A DNA stretch of 16,429 nucleotides from Deinococcus sp. (lineage in GTDB: Bacteria > Deinococcota > Deinococci > Deinococcales > Deinococcaceae). A program made the position numbers and the translations under genes. The stretch covers positions 1-16,429 of the forward strand of contig NZ_JAUNHK010000060.1 in the NCBI RefSeq assembly GCF_030523985.1, given 5' to 3'. Positions within the stretch are counted from its first letter, which is position 1. Every line of letters begins with the position of its first letter. This document shows, in pieces, positions 6,677 through 16,429 of this stretch. The notes below the pieces were generated by a model. It was not told where the DNA came from. It saw only the letters and a program-made list of their open reading frames with translations, and did no database searches.

Positions 6677-8020
6677 ATGAGTACCCACTCCAATATTCGT
6701 GACCTTGGGCAACACGTCGGGCAGACCGTCAGCGTCCACGCCTGGCTACAAGACAAGAGCGGCAAGGGCAAAATTCAGTTTCTCAAGCTGCGCGACGGCT
6801 CCGGCTTCGTGCAGGGCACCGTGTTCAAGGGCGACGTGTCCGAAGAAGTCTTCGAGGCCGCCAAGCGGCTGACGCAGGAACAGGCCGTGACCGTCACGGG
6901 CGAGGTGCGAGCCGACGAACGCGCTCCCGGCGGCGTGGAACTCAGCGTGCGTGACCTGAAAGTGATTTCGGAAAACGCGGGCGAATACCCGATTACGCCC
7001 AAGGAACACGGCATCGAATTCCTGATGGACCACCGCCACCTGTGGCTGCGTCACCGCCGTCCCTGGGCCATCCTGCGCGTGCGCGACTGCATCCAGCGCG
7101 GTATCGTCGAGTTTTTTCACGGCGAGGGCTTCGTGCGTTTCGACGCACCGTTTTTTACCCCCAACGCCGCCGAGGACACCACCGAACTGTTTGAAATCGA
7201 CCTGTTCGGTGAGGACAAGGCCTACCTGTCGCAGACCGGGCAACTCCACGCCGAGGCGGGGGCGTTCGCGTTCGGCAAGGTCTACACCTTCGGCCCCACC
7301 TTCCGCGCCGAGAAATCCAAGACCCGGCGCCACCTGCTCGAATTCTGGATGATCGAACCCGAAGTCGCGCCCAGTAGCCACGCCGAGAACATGAACCTGC
7401 AAGAGCGCATGGTCAGCTTCCTGGTGCGTAAAGTGCTGAGCGAGTGCCAGACCGAACTTGATCTCCTGGGCCGCGACGTGTCCAAGCTGGCAGGCGCCGC
7501 TGAGGGCAACTACCCCCGCGTGACCTACACCGAGGCGCTGGACATGATCCGCAAGCACATCGAAGACCGCGACCTGCCGCCCAACGTGCAAGACGACGTG
7601 CAGCCCGTCGAGTGGGGCGACGACCTCGGTGCGCCGCACGAGACGATTCTGGGCCACCACTTCGACCGCCCCGTCATGATCGAGAAGTACCCCGCCGCCA
7701 TCAAAGCCTTTTACATGCAGCCCGACCCCGAAGACCCCCGCGTGGCCCTGTGCGACGACATGATTGCGCCCGAAGGCTACGGCGAAATCATCGGCGGCTC
7801 GGAGCGTATCCACGATTACGAGCTGCTGAAATCGCGCATTGAGCAGCAGGGCCTGCCGATGGAAGCCTTCGAGTGGTATCTCGACCTCCGCAAGATGGGC
7901 AGCATGCCCCACGCGGGCTACGGCATGGGCCTGGAGCGCTTCATCGCGTGGATTACAGGCATTGACCACATCCGCGAAGCGATTCCCTTCCCACGCATGC
8001 TGACGCGCATGTTCCCGTAA
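6677..8020 (+). CDS. asnS: Asparaginyl-tRNA synthetase
   Basis: Class IIb synthetase that charges tRNA-Asn. The 447-aa product has an N-terminal OB-fold anticodon-binding domain (about 15-100, with VHAWLQDKSGKGKIQFLKLR) and a catalytic domain with motif 2 at about 205-229 (FGPTFRAEKSKTRRHLLEF) and motif 3 at about 414-425 (GYGMGLERF, R421 binding ATP). The C-terminal HIREAIPFPRMLTRMFP is the AsnRS-type ending (IPFPR) rather than the AspRS form, which separates it from archaeal-type AspRS. Deinococcus is known to have AsnRS as well as the indirect Asp-tRNA(Asn) amidation route, of which gatC in this window is a part. The gene is closed by a strong terminator. Confidence 0.94.
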   Translation: MSTHSNIRDLGQHVGQTVSVHAWLQDKSGKGKIQFLKLRDGSGFVQGTVFKGDVSEEVFEAAKRLTQEQAVTVTGEVRADERAPGGVELSVRDLKVISENAGEYPITPKEHGIEFLMDHRHLWLRHRRPWAILRVRDCIQRGIVEFFHGEGFVRFDAPFFTPNAAEDTTELFEIDLFGEDKAYLSQTGQLHAEAGAFAFGKVYTFGPTFRAEKSKTRRHLLEFWMIEPEVAPSSHAENMNLQERMVSFLVRKVLSECQTELDLLGRDVSKLAGAAEGNYPRVTYTEALDMIRKHIEDRDLPPNVQDDVQPVEWGDDLGAPHETILGHHFDRPVMIEKYPAAIKAFYMQPDPEDPRVALCDDMIAPEGYGEIIGGSERIHDYELLKSRIEQQGLPMEAFEWYLDLRKMGSMPHAGYGMGLERFIAWITGIDHIREAIPFPRMLTRMFP

Positions 8021-8027
8021 CGGCAGC

Positions 8028-8082
8028 ACGTCAAAAGAGAGAGGGAGGGCCGCGCCGCCTTCCCTCTCCCCTTTTTTGACGT
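8028..8082. terminator. Bidirectional terminator between convergent genes
   Basis: A 12-bp stem (8039-8050 with 8057-8068, one G-T wobble) closes on CGCGCC and is followed by six T (8072-8077). The outer bases ACGTCAAAA and TTTTGACGT also pair, so the minus strand has a T-run too. It starts 7 nt after the asnS stop and abuts the stop of the convergent gene, so it can serve both. Confidence 0.9.
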
Positions 8083-8457
8083 TTATTTCCGGGTGGGGGG
8101 TTTACGAATGGCTGCGAACAGCAGGGCAAACAGCATGACCGTGAACAGGTAGCCCGCCAGAGACGCGGCAGGCGTGAACGCGGGGTTCAGCGCGTCGGAA
8201 GAAAACTTGTAGATGGCGTAAGGCACGGCCCAGCCCAGGGCGTACAGCGCGGCGCGGCGCAGGTAGTCGGGGGTCATGGCGGCCTGGGGAAACATGCGCA
8301 GAGGCAGCAGCATGGCCGGCAGAATCAGCAATTGCACCAGATAGAACCAGATGGGCAGGCGGTTAAAGCCGTAGTCAATTCCTGCGAACAGAACATTGAC
8401 CGCCGCAATCAGTAACCCGGTCACCACCGCCGAGCGAAGGAAAACAGAATTCATCAT
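8083..8457 (-). CDS. Four-helix membrane protein, unknown function
   Basis: A 124-aa protein with likely transmembrane helices at about 9-27, 35-54, 67-83 and 97-117 and a basic C-terminus (RKPPTRK), which suggests a cytoplasmic tail. I do not recognise a family. The first two codons are both ATG; 8457 is used here but 8454 is equally possible, and no strong Shine-Dalgarno or -10 box decides. It is convergent with asnS and shares the terminator at 8028-8082. It lies 157 nt downstream of proS on the same strand, with inverted repeats between, so it is probably transcribed separately. Confidence 0.72.
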   Translation of the reverse strand: MMNSVFLRSAVVTGLLIAAVNVLFAGIDYGFNRLPIWFYLVQLLILPAMLLPLRMFPQAAMTPDYLRRAALYALGWAVPYAIYKFSSDALNPAFTPAASLAGYLFTVMLFALLFAAIRKPPTRK

Positions 8458-8542
8458 TGGGCATCATCTCACGTGGCGGAACCCAGAAAGTGGGAAGAAG
8501 GCAAAGGAGAGCCGCCCCTCGGCCCAGACCACCGTCCAGAGA

Positions 8543-8599
8543 ACTGAACACACCGCTCCAGCCTGGGCCAGAGCGGTGTTTTTGCCATCGGTGTTCAGT
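8543..8599. repeat. Nested inverted repeats downstream of proS
   Basis: Two overlapping stems: ACTGAACAC (8543-8551) pairs with GTGTTCAGT (8591-8599), and ACACCGCTC (8550-8558) pairs with GAGCGGTGT (8571-8579). The inner stem is followed by five T on the plus strand, giving a good intrinsic terminator in that direction. On the minus strand, the direction of proS, the U-tract is poor. It may end proS transcripts, stop antisense transcription into proS, or both. Confidence 0.65.
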
Positions 8600-8614
8600 C
8601 TTGCGCCGTGGGCC

Positions 8615-10099
<1,485 letters not shown>

Positions 10100-10107
10100 C
10101 GCCGCCT

Positions 10108-10113
10108 AGGATA
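10108..10113 (-). promoter_or_regulatory. -10 box of proS (leaderless)
   Basis: On the minus strand the hexamer reads TATCCT and the proS ATG follows after 8 nt. No recognisable -35 box is present at normal spacing. Confidence 0.6.
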
Positions 10114-10140
10114 GCGGCTTCAGGGCGAATCAGGCGGCGT

Positions 10141-10158
10141 TTAGGCCATTTGGTCTAA
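10141..10158. repeat. Imperfect inverted repeat upstream of proS
   Basis: TTAGGCC-ATTT-GGTCTAA has 7-bp arms with one G-T wobble on the plus strand (an A-C mismatch on the minus strand). It lies between the DUF779 gene stop and the proS -10 box. It has no T-run, so it may be an operator, a weak transcript end, or chance. Confidence 0.3.
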
Positions 10159-10192
10159 GGCCCTCAGCTTTTCCTGGTACCCGGTTGCCACG

Positions 10193-10606
10193 TCATCCCT
10201 GGTCGCCGCGCTCGACGGGGCGCAACTGTTCCTCTTCCTGCGGCGTGAACAGCCGCGAACGAATCAGAAAGCGGACGCCTTCCGGGGCTTCCACGCTGAA
10301 GCCGCTGCCCCGTCCCGGCACCACGTCCACCGTCAAGTGCGTGTGCTGCCAGTACTCGAACTGCGACGCCGACATCCAGAAAGGATGCCCCGCCACCTCG
10401 CCCAGTTTCACGTCCTGCCCCCCGACGTGGAATTCGCCCCTGGGGTAACACATCGGGCTGGAGCCGTCGCAGCAGCCGCCCGACTGGTGAAACATCAGGG
10501 GACCGTGCCGTGCGGCGAGTTTTCGGAGAAGCTCTTCGGCAGCGGGGGTCAAAGTAACGCGCTCGGCGCAGGCAGGGGTGGGCGCAGAAGGGTCGGCAGG
10601 GGTCAT
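10193..10606 (-). CDS. DUF779 family protein next to aldehyde dehydrogenase
   Basis: A 137-aa soluble protein of the DUF779 type, whose members are often encoded beside aldehyde dehydrogenases; no function is established. The core motif is SGGCCDGSSPMCYPRGEF (42-59), with C45, C46, D47 and C53, followed by FWMSASQFEYWQHTH (77-90) and GFSVEAPEGVRFLIRSRLF (102-120). The clustered Cys and the nearby H88 and H90 could bind metal or react with an aldehyde, but this is a guess from residue types. The open frame continues upstream, but the start at 10606 has a strong Shine-Dalgarno (GGAGG, 4 nt spacing). It follows the dehydrogenase gene by 65 nt and is probably in its operon. Confidence 0.85.
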   Translation of the reverse strand: MTPADPSAPTPACAERVTLTPAAEELLRKLAARHGPLMFHQSGGCCDGSSPMCYPRGEFHVGGQDVKLGEVAGHPFWMSASQFEYWQHTHLTVDVVPGRGSGFSVEAPEGVRFLIRSRLFTPQEEEQLRPVERGDQG

Positions 10607-10620
10607 GTCACCTCCGGAAG

Positions 10621-10659
10621 AAAATGCGCCGGGCAGCAGGAAAAATCCTCGCCCAGCGC
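10621..10659 (-). promoter_or_regulatory. Intercistronic hairpin between aldehyde dehydrogenase and DUF779 genes
   Basis: On the minus strand GCGCTGGGC pairs with GCCCGGCGC (9 bp, one wobble; 10651-10659 with 10626-10634) around a loop containing AGG...CCT and ATTTTT. ATTTTC follows, then the Shine-Dalgarno of the DUF779 gene. It could act as a leaky terminator that lowers expression of the second gene, or as an RNA-processing or stabilising element. Confidence 0.5.
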
Positions 10660-10671
10660 CGAATATGCGTT

Positions 10672-12189
10672 CTAGAAAAAGCCGAGTTTGTTGGCGCTGT
10701 AGCTCACCAGGAGGTTCTTGGTCTGCTGGTAGTGGCCGAGCATCATCTTGTGGTTCTCGCGCCCGATGCCCGACTGCTTGTACCCACCGAACGCGGCGTG
10801 CGCGGGGTAGGCGTGGTAGCAGTTGGTCCAGACCCGGCCCGCCTGAATCGCCCGGCCCATGCGGTAGGCGCGGCTGATGTCGCGTGTCCACACGCCCGCC
10901 CCCAGGCCGTAGAGCGAATCGTTGGCGATGGCGAGGGCTTCGGCTTCATCCTTGAAGGTCGTCACCGCCAGCACGGGGCCGAAGATTTCTTCCTGAAAGA
11001 TGCGCATGCGGTTGTGGCCTTTGAAGACGGTGGGCGTGACGTAGTACCCACCCTCCGGCCCGCCGTTCTCGGCCCGGTGGCCCCCGGTGAGGACTTCCGC
11101 GCCTTCCGCCTTGCCGATGTCGATGTAAGAAAGAATCTTTTCGAACTGGTCGTTGCTCACCTGCGCGCCGATCATGGTGCCAGGGTCGAGCGGATGGCCC
11201 ATCTTGATGGCCTCGACACGTTTCAGGGCGCGTTCCATGAAGCGGTCGTAGATGCTTTCCTGCACCAGGGCGCGGCTCGGGCAGGTGCAGATTTCGCCCT
11301 GGTTGAGCGCGAACATCACGAGGCCCTCGATGGCCTTATCGAGGTACTCGTCGTCCTGCGCCATCACGTCCTCGAAGAAGATGTTGGGCGACTTGCCCCC
11401 GAGTTCCAGCGTGACCGGAATCAGGTTTTGCGAGGCGTACTGCATGATGAGCCGTCCCGTCGTCGTCTCGCCCGTAAAGGCGATTTTGGCGATGCGGGGG
11501 CTGCTCGCCAGCGGCTTGCCCGCTTCCACGCCAAAGCCGTTGACCACGTTCACCACACCGGGCGGCAACAGGTCGCCAATCACTTCCATCAGCATCAGGA
11601 TGGTGGCGGGCGTCTGCTCGGCGGGCTTGATGACCACGGCGTTTCCGGCTGCCAGCGCCGGGGCGAGCTTCCAGACGGCCATCAGCAGAGGGAAGTTCCA
11701 GGGAATAATCTGGCCCACCACGCCCAGCGGCTCATGGAAGTGGTAGGCCACGGTGGTTTCGTCAATCTGGCTCAGGCCGCCTTCCTGCGCCCGGATGCAG
11801 CCTGCGAAATACCGGAAATGGTCGATGGCGAGCGGCAAGTCGGCGTTCAGCGTTTCACGGACGGGCTTGCCGTTGTCCCAGGTTTCGGCGACCGCCAGCT
11901 TTTCCAGATTCTCCTGCATGCGGTCGGCAATTTTGTTGAGAATCACCGCGCGTTCTGCCGGACTCGTCTTGCCCCAGGCGGGGGCGGCGGCGTGCGCGGC
12001 GTCCAGCGCCAGTTCGATGTCGCGGGCGTCGGAGCGGGCCACGCGGGTAAACACCTGTCCGTCCACCGGCGAAGGATTGTCGAAATATTCCCCGCCGACG
12101 GGAGCGCGGTACTCGCCGCCAATCCAGTTGTCGTACTGCTCCCGAAACGAAACGACGCTGCCTGGCGTGCCGGGCTTGGCATAAGTCAT
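10672..12189 (-). CDS. NAD-dependent aldehyde dehydrogenase (AcoD/ExaC/AldB-like)
   Basis: Oxidises an aldehyde, probably acetaldehyde or another short-chain one, to the acid with NAD(P)+. The 505-aa length and the MTYAKPGTPGS opening match the acetaldehyde-type subgroup. Catalytic landmarks are N165 (PWNFP), K188 (VVIKPAEQTP), general base E262 (LELGGKSP) and nucleophile C301 in NQGEICTCPSR; the CTCPSR form is typical of AcoD/ExaC relatives. The start at 12189 is preferred over the in-frame ATG at 12216 because AGGAGA lies 5 nt upstream of it and the N-terminus fits the subgroup. The DUF779 gene follows 65 nt downstream. The exact substrate cannot be decided from sequence. Confidence 0.93.
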   Translation of the reverse strand: MTYAKPGTPGSVVSFREQYDNWIGGEYRAPVGGEYFDNPSPVDGQVFTRVARSDARDIELALDAAHAAAPAWGKTSPAERAVILNKIADRMQENLEKLAVAETWDNGKPVRETLNADLPLAIDHFRYFAGCIRAQEGGLSQIDETTVAYHFHEPLGVVGQIIPWNFPLLMAVWKLAPALAAGNAVVIKPAEQTPATILMLMEVIGDLLPPGVVNVVNGFGVEAGKPLASSPRIAKIAFTGETTTGRLIMQYASQNLIPVTLELGGKSPNIFFEDVMAQDDEYLDKAIEGLVMFALNQGEICTCPSRALVQESIYDRFMERALKRVEAIKMGHPLDPGTMIGAQVSNDQFEKILSYIDIGKAEGAEVLTGGHRAENGGPEGGYYVTPTVFKGHNRMRIFQEEIFGPVLAVTTFKDEAEALAIANDSLYGLGAGVWTRDISRAYRMGRAIQAGRVWTNCYHAYPAHAAFGGYKQSGIGRENHKMMLGHYQQTKNLLVSYSANKLGFF

Positions 12190-12267
12190 GACTTTCTCCT
12201 TGCTTGGCGAAAACAACAGACCCAGAAGCCGCCCTGGGCGACTCCACCGAATTTTGTGAACAGGCCG

Positions 12268-12276
12268 ATGCTAGCA
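12268..12276 (-). promoter_or_regulatory. Possible extended -10 promoter for aldehyde dehydrogenase
   Basis: The minus strand reads TGCTAGCAT, that is an extended TGN element followed by TAGCAT. A TTGACC lies close by (12281-12286) but at only 7-8 bp spacing, so it cannot be its -35 box. The predicted leader is about 70 nt, consistent with a gene that uses a Shine-Dalgarno. Confidence 0.35.
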
Positions 12277-12322
12277 CGGCGGTCAAATGTTTCGGGGGGA
12301 AGGGGGAGCAAAGGCGGAAGCG

Positions 12323-12358
12323 CCTGTGTCGGTGGGTCAGGTACTTCTCCGACACAGG
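12323..12358. repeat. 10-bp perfect inverted repeat upstream of aldehyde dehydrogenase
   Basis: CCTGTGTCGG (12323-12332) and CCGACACAGG (12349-12358) are separated by 16 nt. No T-run follows on either strand, so a terminator is unlikely. It sits about 50 nt upstream of the possible -10 box and could be a regulator site or an RNA hairpin from read-through of dxs. Confidence 0.55.
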
Positions 12359-12404
12359 GCTGGGTTTCCGTCAACGCCGGATTGCTCGGAAAATGCGACT
12401 CAAC

Positions 12405-12442
12405 GAACAAAACTTAAACCACACCCCCAGACAGGATGTGGT
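12405..12442 (-). terminator. Likely terminator of the lipoprotein-dxs operon
   Basis: On the minus strand ACCACATCC pairs with GGGTGTGGT (9 bp, one wobble; 12434-12442 with 12418-12426), followed by TTAAGTTTTGTT. It is about 138 nt beyond the dxs stop, farther than usual, but is the best candidate in the gap. Confidence 0.5.
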
Positions 12443-12579
12443 CGAAGAAAGTCCGTCAGCGCAGCGAGAAAAGAAGCGTCAAGCTCCTCAGCACGGCAAG
12501 GAGGCGGAGAAATTCGGGAATACTACTCTTCTCGCAACTCGCAAGGTTGCTCCACCTTCCACCCCCTCCCCTGCCCGCT

Positions 12580-14474
<1,895 letters not shown>

Positions 14475-14478
<4 letters not shown>

Positions 14479-15161
14479 GGCGTGCCTCCTTTGGTGGCAA
14501 AGTTGCGGCCCGTGAGCAGCAGCCCCTCCGGTGTGCGAACTTCACCGACGAAGGGAGTGAACCAGAGCTGCTGGGTGGCTGGAAACAGCCCGCCCACGTC
14601 GTCGCTCATCTGGCGGGTCACGACCCAGACGCTGAAGGTTCCGGCGCGGGTGGTGACCTGACGGCGGTCTTGCACCTCGTAGCGGTAGTTCAGGGTGCCT
14701 CTGGCCTTGACCTGCCCGTCGTCGCTCGCCACGGTGACAGCCGATCTGCCCTGCCAGACCAGACCGACTTTCCAGGCGTTTTCAGCCGGGTATTCCTGCC
14801 AGGCCGGGTTGAGGGCCACCGTTACGCCCGGTTTACGCAGCCCCAGCAGAAACACACCATCGGCCCCCACGCGGCGGTACCACGTCTGCTCGGCACCGCG
14901 CCCGGTCATCTGGGTCGCGCTGACCGACTCGCCCGTGAAAATGGTCGGCCCCAGCGCCCGCAGCACATAAGGCAGGTCGCCCACCGTTTCGTCCTCGGGC
15001 ACGTAGGTCCAGGTCAGACCCGTCTGTTGCGGATAAAAGCCCACGCTGCTGACGGGAACAGTGGCCCGCACAGGCGCTGCCGCCGAGTCGGTGCGCGGCG
15101 CACAGGCCCCCAGCGCAGGCACGAGGGCAGCCAGCAGCAAGAGAGAAGGCAAATTCTTCAT
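14475..15161 (-). CDS. Predicted lipoprotein, unknown function
   Basis: A 228-aa exported protein. MKNLPSLLLLAALVPALGAC is a classic lipoprotein signal peptide: short basic start, hydrophobic core, lipobox LGAC with the lipidated C20. The mature part has no transmembrane helix and is rich in short beta-like segments (GLTWTYVPEDET, QTWYRRVGADGVFLLGL, NYRYEVQDRRQVTTRAGTF), suggesting a beta-rich envelope domain. I do not recognise a family. An open frame continues upstream to 15431, but the start at 15161 creates the signal peptide and lies 7 nt after a CACAAT box. It overlaps dxs by 4 nt and is the first gene of that operon. Confidence 0.83.
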
Positions 15162-15168
15162 GGCGGCT

Positions 15169-15174
15169 ATTGTG
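15169..15174 (-). promoter_or_regulatory. Possible -10 box of the lipoprotein-dxs operon
   Basis: The minus strand reads CACAAT (four of six matches) and ends 7 nt before the lipoprotein ATG, the same spacing as the other leaderless starts in this window. The hexamer match is modest and no -35 box is clear. Confidence 0.4.
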
Positions 15175-15262
15175 TCAGCTTCTGGTCGGGACATGCAGCG
15201 AGGCAACACACCGAACGGGCCATGAACGGCACCGGCGAACCACAATGCATGACACGGGAATG

Positions 15263-15300
15263 AAAAAGGGCAGGTCACGCCCACAGCGCCGACCTGCCCT
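15263..15300 (-). terminator. Terminator of pspA
   Basis: On the minus strand AGGGCAGGTC pairs perfectly with GACCTGCCCT (10 bp) around a 14-nt loop, followed by TTTTC. It begins about 15 nt after the pspA stop, and with the lipoprotein -10 box farther on it isolates the two transcripts. Confidence 0.9.
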
Positions 15301-15315
15301 AAAAAACGGGAAAAC

Positions 15316-15987
15316 TTACTTGTTCTCGCCCTGCACCTTGGCCTTGAGGGCCGCCAGCGCGTCATCAACATCCTTGTCGCGGCCCAGATCCTTGAGCTGC
15401 TCGTCGAAGTCCTTTTCTTTACGCAGTTCACTCATGGCAGCGTTGCGGTCTTCCATCCCGGCCACCTTACGCTCCATCTCGTTGAAGGCGTCCATCGCGC
15501 CGCCTGCCTTATCGAAGCCCGAAACGCGGTCGAGGGTCGCACCTGCTTGAGCGGTCTTTTGCCGGGCGGCGAGCAGGGTCTTCTTGGACTCCATCTCGTC
15601 GATTTTGGCTTCCAGAGCGCGCAGCTGGGTCTTGAGCTGGTCAATCGTGCTCTGCTGAATGGTCCGCTGCTCGTCGAAGCCCTTGGCGAGGTCCTTGTGG
15701 TTCTGGGCGCGGCGCAGGGCTTCACGGGCAAGGTCTTCACTGCCGCCGCGCAGGGCTTCCTCGGCCTTCTTCTCGTACTCGGCAGACAGCTTGGTGTTGG
15801 TGCCAGCTTCGCGCTCGAGCTTGGCAGCCTGGGTCATCGCGTCGGCTACTTCGCTGCGGGCGTCGGCATAGGCGCCGCGCATATCGCGCAGGGCTTGGTC
15901 GATAATCTTGGCCGGATCCTCGGCCTTGGAAATCATGTCGTTGACGTTGGCGCGGAGCAGACGGGAAAGACGGTCGAGAATGGACAT
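15316..15987 (-). CDS. pspA: PspA/IM30 (Vipp1) family membrane-stress protein
   Basis: Peripheral membrane protein of the ESCRT-III-like PspA/Vipp1 family, which forms large rings or rods and protects the cytoplasmic membrane. The 223-aa length is typical. The N-terminus MSILDRLSRLLRANVNDMIS is the membrane-binding amphipathic helix, followed by AEDPAKIIDQALRDM and a long coiled coil rich in Ala, Glu, Lys and Gln (about 25-185), then a short C-terminal helix (DVDDALAALKAKVQG). Translation starts at 15987 with GGAGG 7 nt upstream, so it is a leadered mRNA. No pspF, pspB or pspC is adjacent, so regulation differs from the enterobacterial operon. A TAATGT box at 16009-16014 is a weak promoter candidate. 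Confidence 0.93.
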   Translation of the reverse strand: MSILDRLSRLLRANVNDMISKAEDPAKIIDQALRDMRGAYADARSEVADAMTQAAKLEREAGTNTKLSAEYEKKAEEALRGGSEDLAREALRRAQNHKDLAKGFDEQRTIQQSTIDQLKTQLRALEAKIDEMESKKTLLAARQKTAQAGATLDRVSGFDKAGGAMDAFNEMERKVAGMEDRNAAMSELRKEKDFDEQLKDLGRDKDVDDALAALKAKVQGENK

Positions 15988-16199
15988 GGTGGTGCCTCCT
16001 TACAGGCCACATTACGCGTTGCCCCAGACCGGAGTTGCACATCACAGAGGAGCTTTAAGGCCAGCTGAAGGATGGATGAGTCCAGCTATATGCGACGGTA
16101 GATCGGCAGGCATAGGTGCAATCTTCTGGTAAGCAGACAGAACATCGAGCTTGACACGCTGGCGAGGCGTTCCTATACTTTTTGAGCCTGAAAAGGCCT
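15988..16199. other. Divergent spacer between pspA and tRNA-Thr
   Basis: 212 nt without a gene. It holds the pspA Shine-Dalgarno and a weak -10 candidate (TAATGT on the minus strand, 16009-16014), the tRNA promoter (16151-16179), and at 16102-16111 an inverted 10-bp copy of the bases around the tRNA 5' end. Confidence 0.6.
16151..16179 (+). promoter_or_regulatory. Near-consensus promoter of tRNA-Thr
   Basis: TTGACA (16151-16156), 17-bp spacer, TATACT (16174-16179). This is the strongest promoter in the window. Transcription would begin near 16186, leaving a 5' leader of about 14 nt for RNase P to remove. Confidence 0.93.
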
Positions 16200-16274
<75 letters not shown>

Positions 16275-16276
16275 AG

Positions 16277-16310
16277 AAAAAGCCCCGCCTAGCGCGGGGT
16301 TTTTGCTTTT
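16277..16310 (+). terminator. Terminator of tRNA-Thr
   Basis: CCCCGC (16283-16288) pairs with GCGGGG (16294-16299) around CTAGC, followed by five T, then GCTTTT. It starts about 9 nt after the tRNA CCA end. Confidence 0.92.
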
Positions 16311-16316
16311 GACCTG

Positions 16317-16337
16317 ATGGCTCTCATGAGCCATTTT
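16317..16337 (+). terminator. Second hairpin after the tRNA, possible backup terminator
   Basis: ATGGCTC-TCAT-GAGCCAT forms a 7-bp stem with a 4-nt loop, followed by a short T-run that is partly in the stem (16334-16337). It is weaker than the first terminator. Confidence 0.4.
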
Positions 16338-16345
16338 CACTGTTT

Positions 16346-16365
16346 TGTCACTACCGTGTCACTAC
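16346..16365 (+). repeat. Direct repeat TGTCACTAC, two copies
   Basis: Copies at 16346-16354 and 16357-16365 with an 11-bp period, in the A+T-rich DNA beyond the tRNA terminators. The role is unknown. Nothing else is recognised from here to the window end; no gene can be called there. Confidence 0.5.
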
Positions 16366-16429
16366 TGGCAAAAACTAAGTACAAGGAAATTAACATTTAG
16401 ATAAACCGTGCTCCCAGTACCTTGAGGCC

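Larger units (their letters stand above)
12190..12579. other. 390-nt gap between aldehyde dehydrogenase and dxs genes
   Basis: No convincing gene on either strand. Going down the minus strand from dxs, it holds a likely dxs terminator (12405-12442), a 10-bp inverted repeat (12323-12358), a possible extended -10 promoter (12268-12276) and a leader of about 70 nt with the dehydrogenase Shine-Dalgarno. A small GGCG-GAAG-CGCC hairpin (12313-12324) touches the inverted repeat. The plus-strand open frames here have no start signal and run antisense into dxs. Confidence 0.6.

Noticed and set aside
16340..16396. 19-codon minus-strand frame ending SSDTVVTKQ beyond the tRNA
   Set aside because: I considered an integrase tail, but an in-frame TAA lies directly upstream of its ATG and there is no further coding sequence, so no gene can be called.

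Overview
The window looks like a chromosomal segment from a Deinococcus, probably a close relative of D. radiodurans. The evidence is high G+C with strong G/C third-position bias, a Thermus/Deinococcus-style archaeal-type ProRS, a DXS whose catalytic residues sit three positions after those I remember for the D. radiodurans enzyme, and many start codons placed 6-9 nt after a TANNNT-type -10 box (leaderless mRNAs, a known Deinococcus trait). It is mostly housekeeping DNA. I see no phage, insertion sequence, CRISPR array, toxin-antitoxin pair or recognisable defence island.

Left part (1-8020). A minus-strand gatC-serS pair (serS cut by the window edge) diverges from a plus-strand membrane-bound diguanylate cyclase gene (CHASE3-HAMP-GAF-GGDEF). 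Next comes a plus-strand unit of ruvA, an LtrA-family membrane protein and a 102-aa membrane protein, with GTGA overlap between the first two and a 7-nt gap before the third. A nitroreductase-family gene and asnS follow, each with its own apparent leaderless promoter. A strong, probably bidirectional, terminator (8028-8082) separates asnS from the convergent gene beyond it.

Middle part (8083-12580), all minus strand. It holds a 124-aa four-helix membrane protein, proS, and an operon of an AcoD/ExaC-type aldehyde dehydrogenase followed by a DUF779 protein, with a hairpin between those two. Upstream of the dehydrogenase is a 390-nt gap with an extended -10 box, a 10-bp inverted repeat and a likely dxs terminator.

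Right part (12580-16429). A small lipoprotein gene overlaps dxs by ATGA (minus strand), so the two are probably translated together. A PspA/IM30 gene (minus strand) has a good terminator. A divergent tRNA-Thr(CGT) follows, with a near-consensus promoter, encoded CCA and a terminator. The DNA after the tRNA is noticeably richer in A+T.

Functional links. GatC (tRNA amidotransferase) and AsnRS belong to the two routes to Asn-tRNA known to coexist in Deinococcus. Four translation genes (serS, asnS, proS, tRNA-Thr) share the window with gatC. PspA and the lipoprotein point to the cell envelope, and DXS to isoprenoid and carotenoid precursors. The most interesting items are non-coding or structural: the palindrome inside the ruvA promoter, the split between leaderless and Shine-Dalgarno starts, the apparent loss of zinc ligands in ProRS, the dehydrogenase-DUF779 pair with its Cys motif and hairpin, and the tRNA-Thr flanks.
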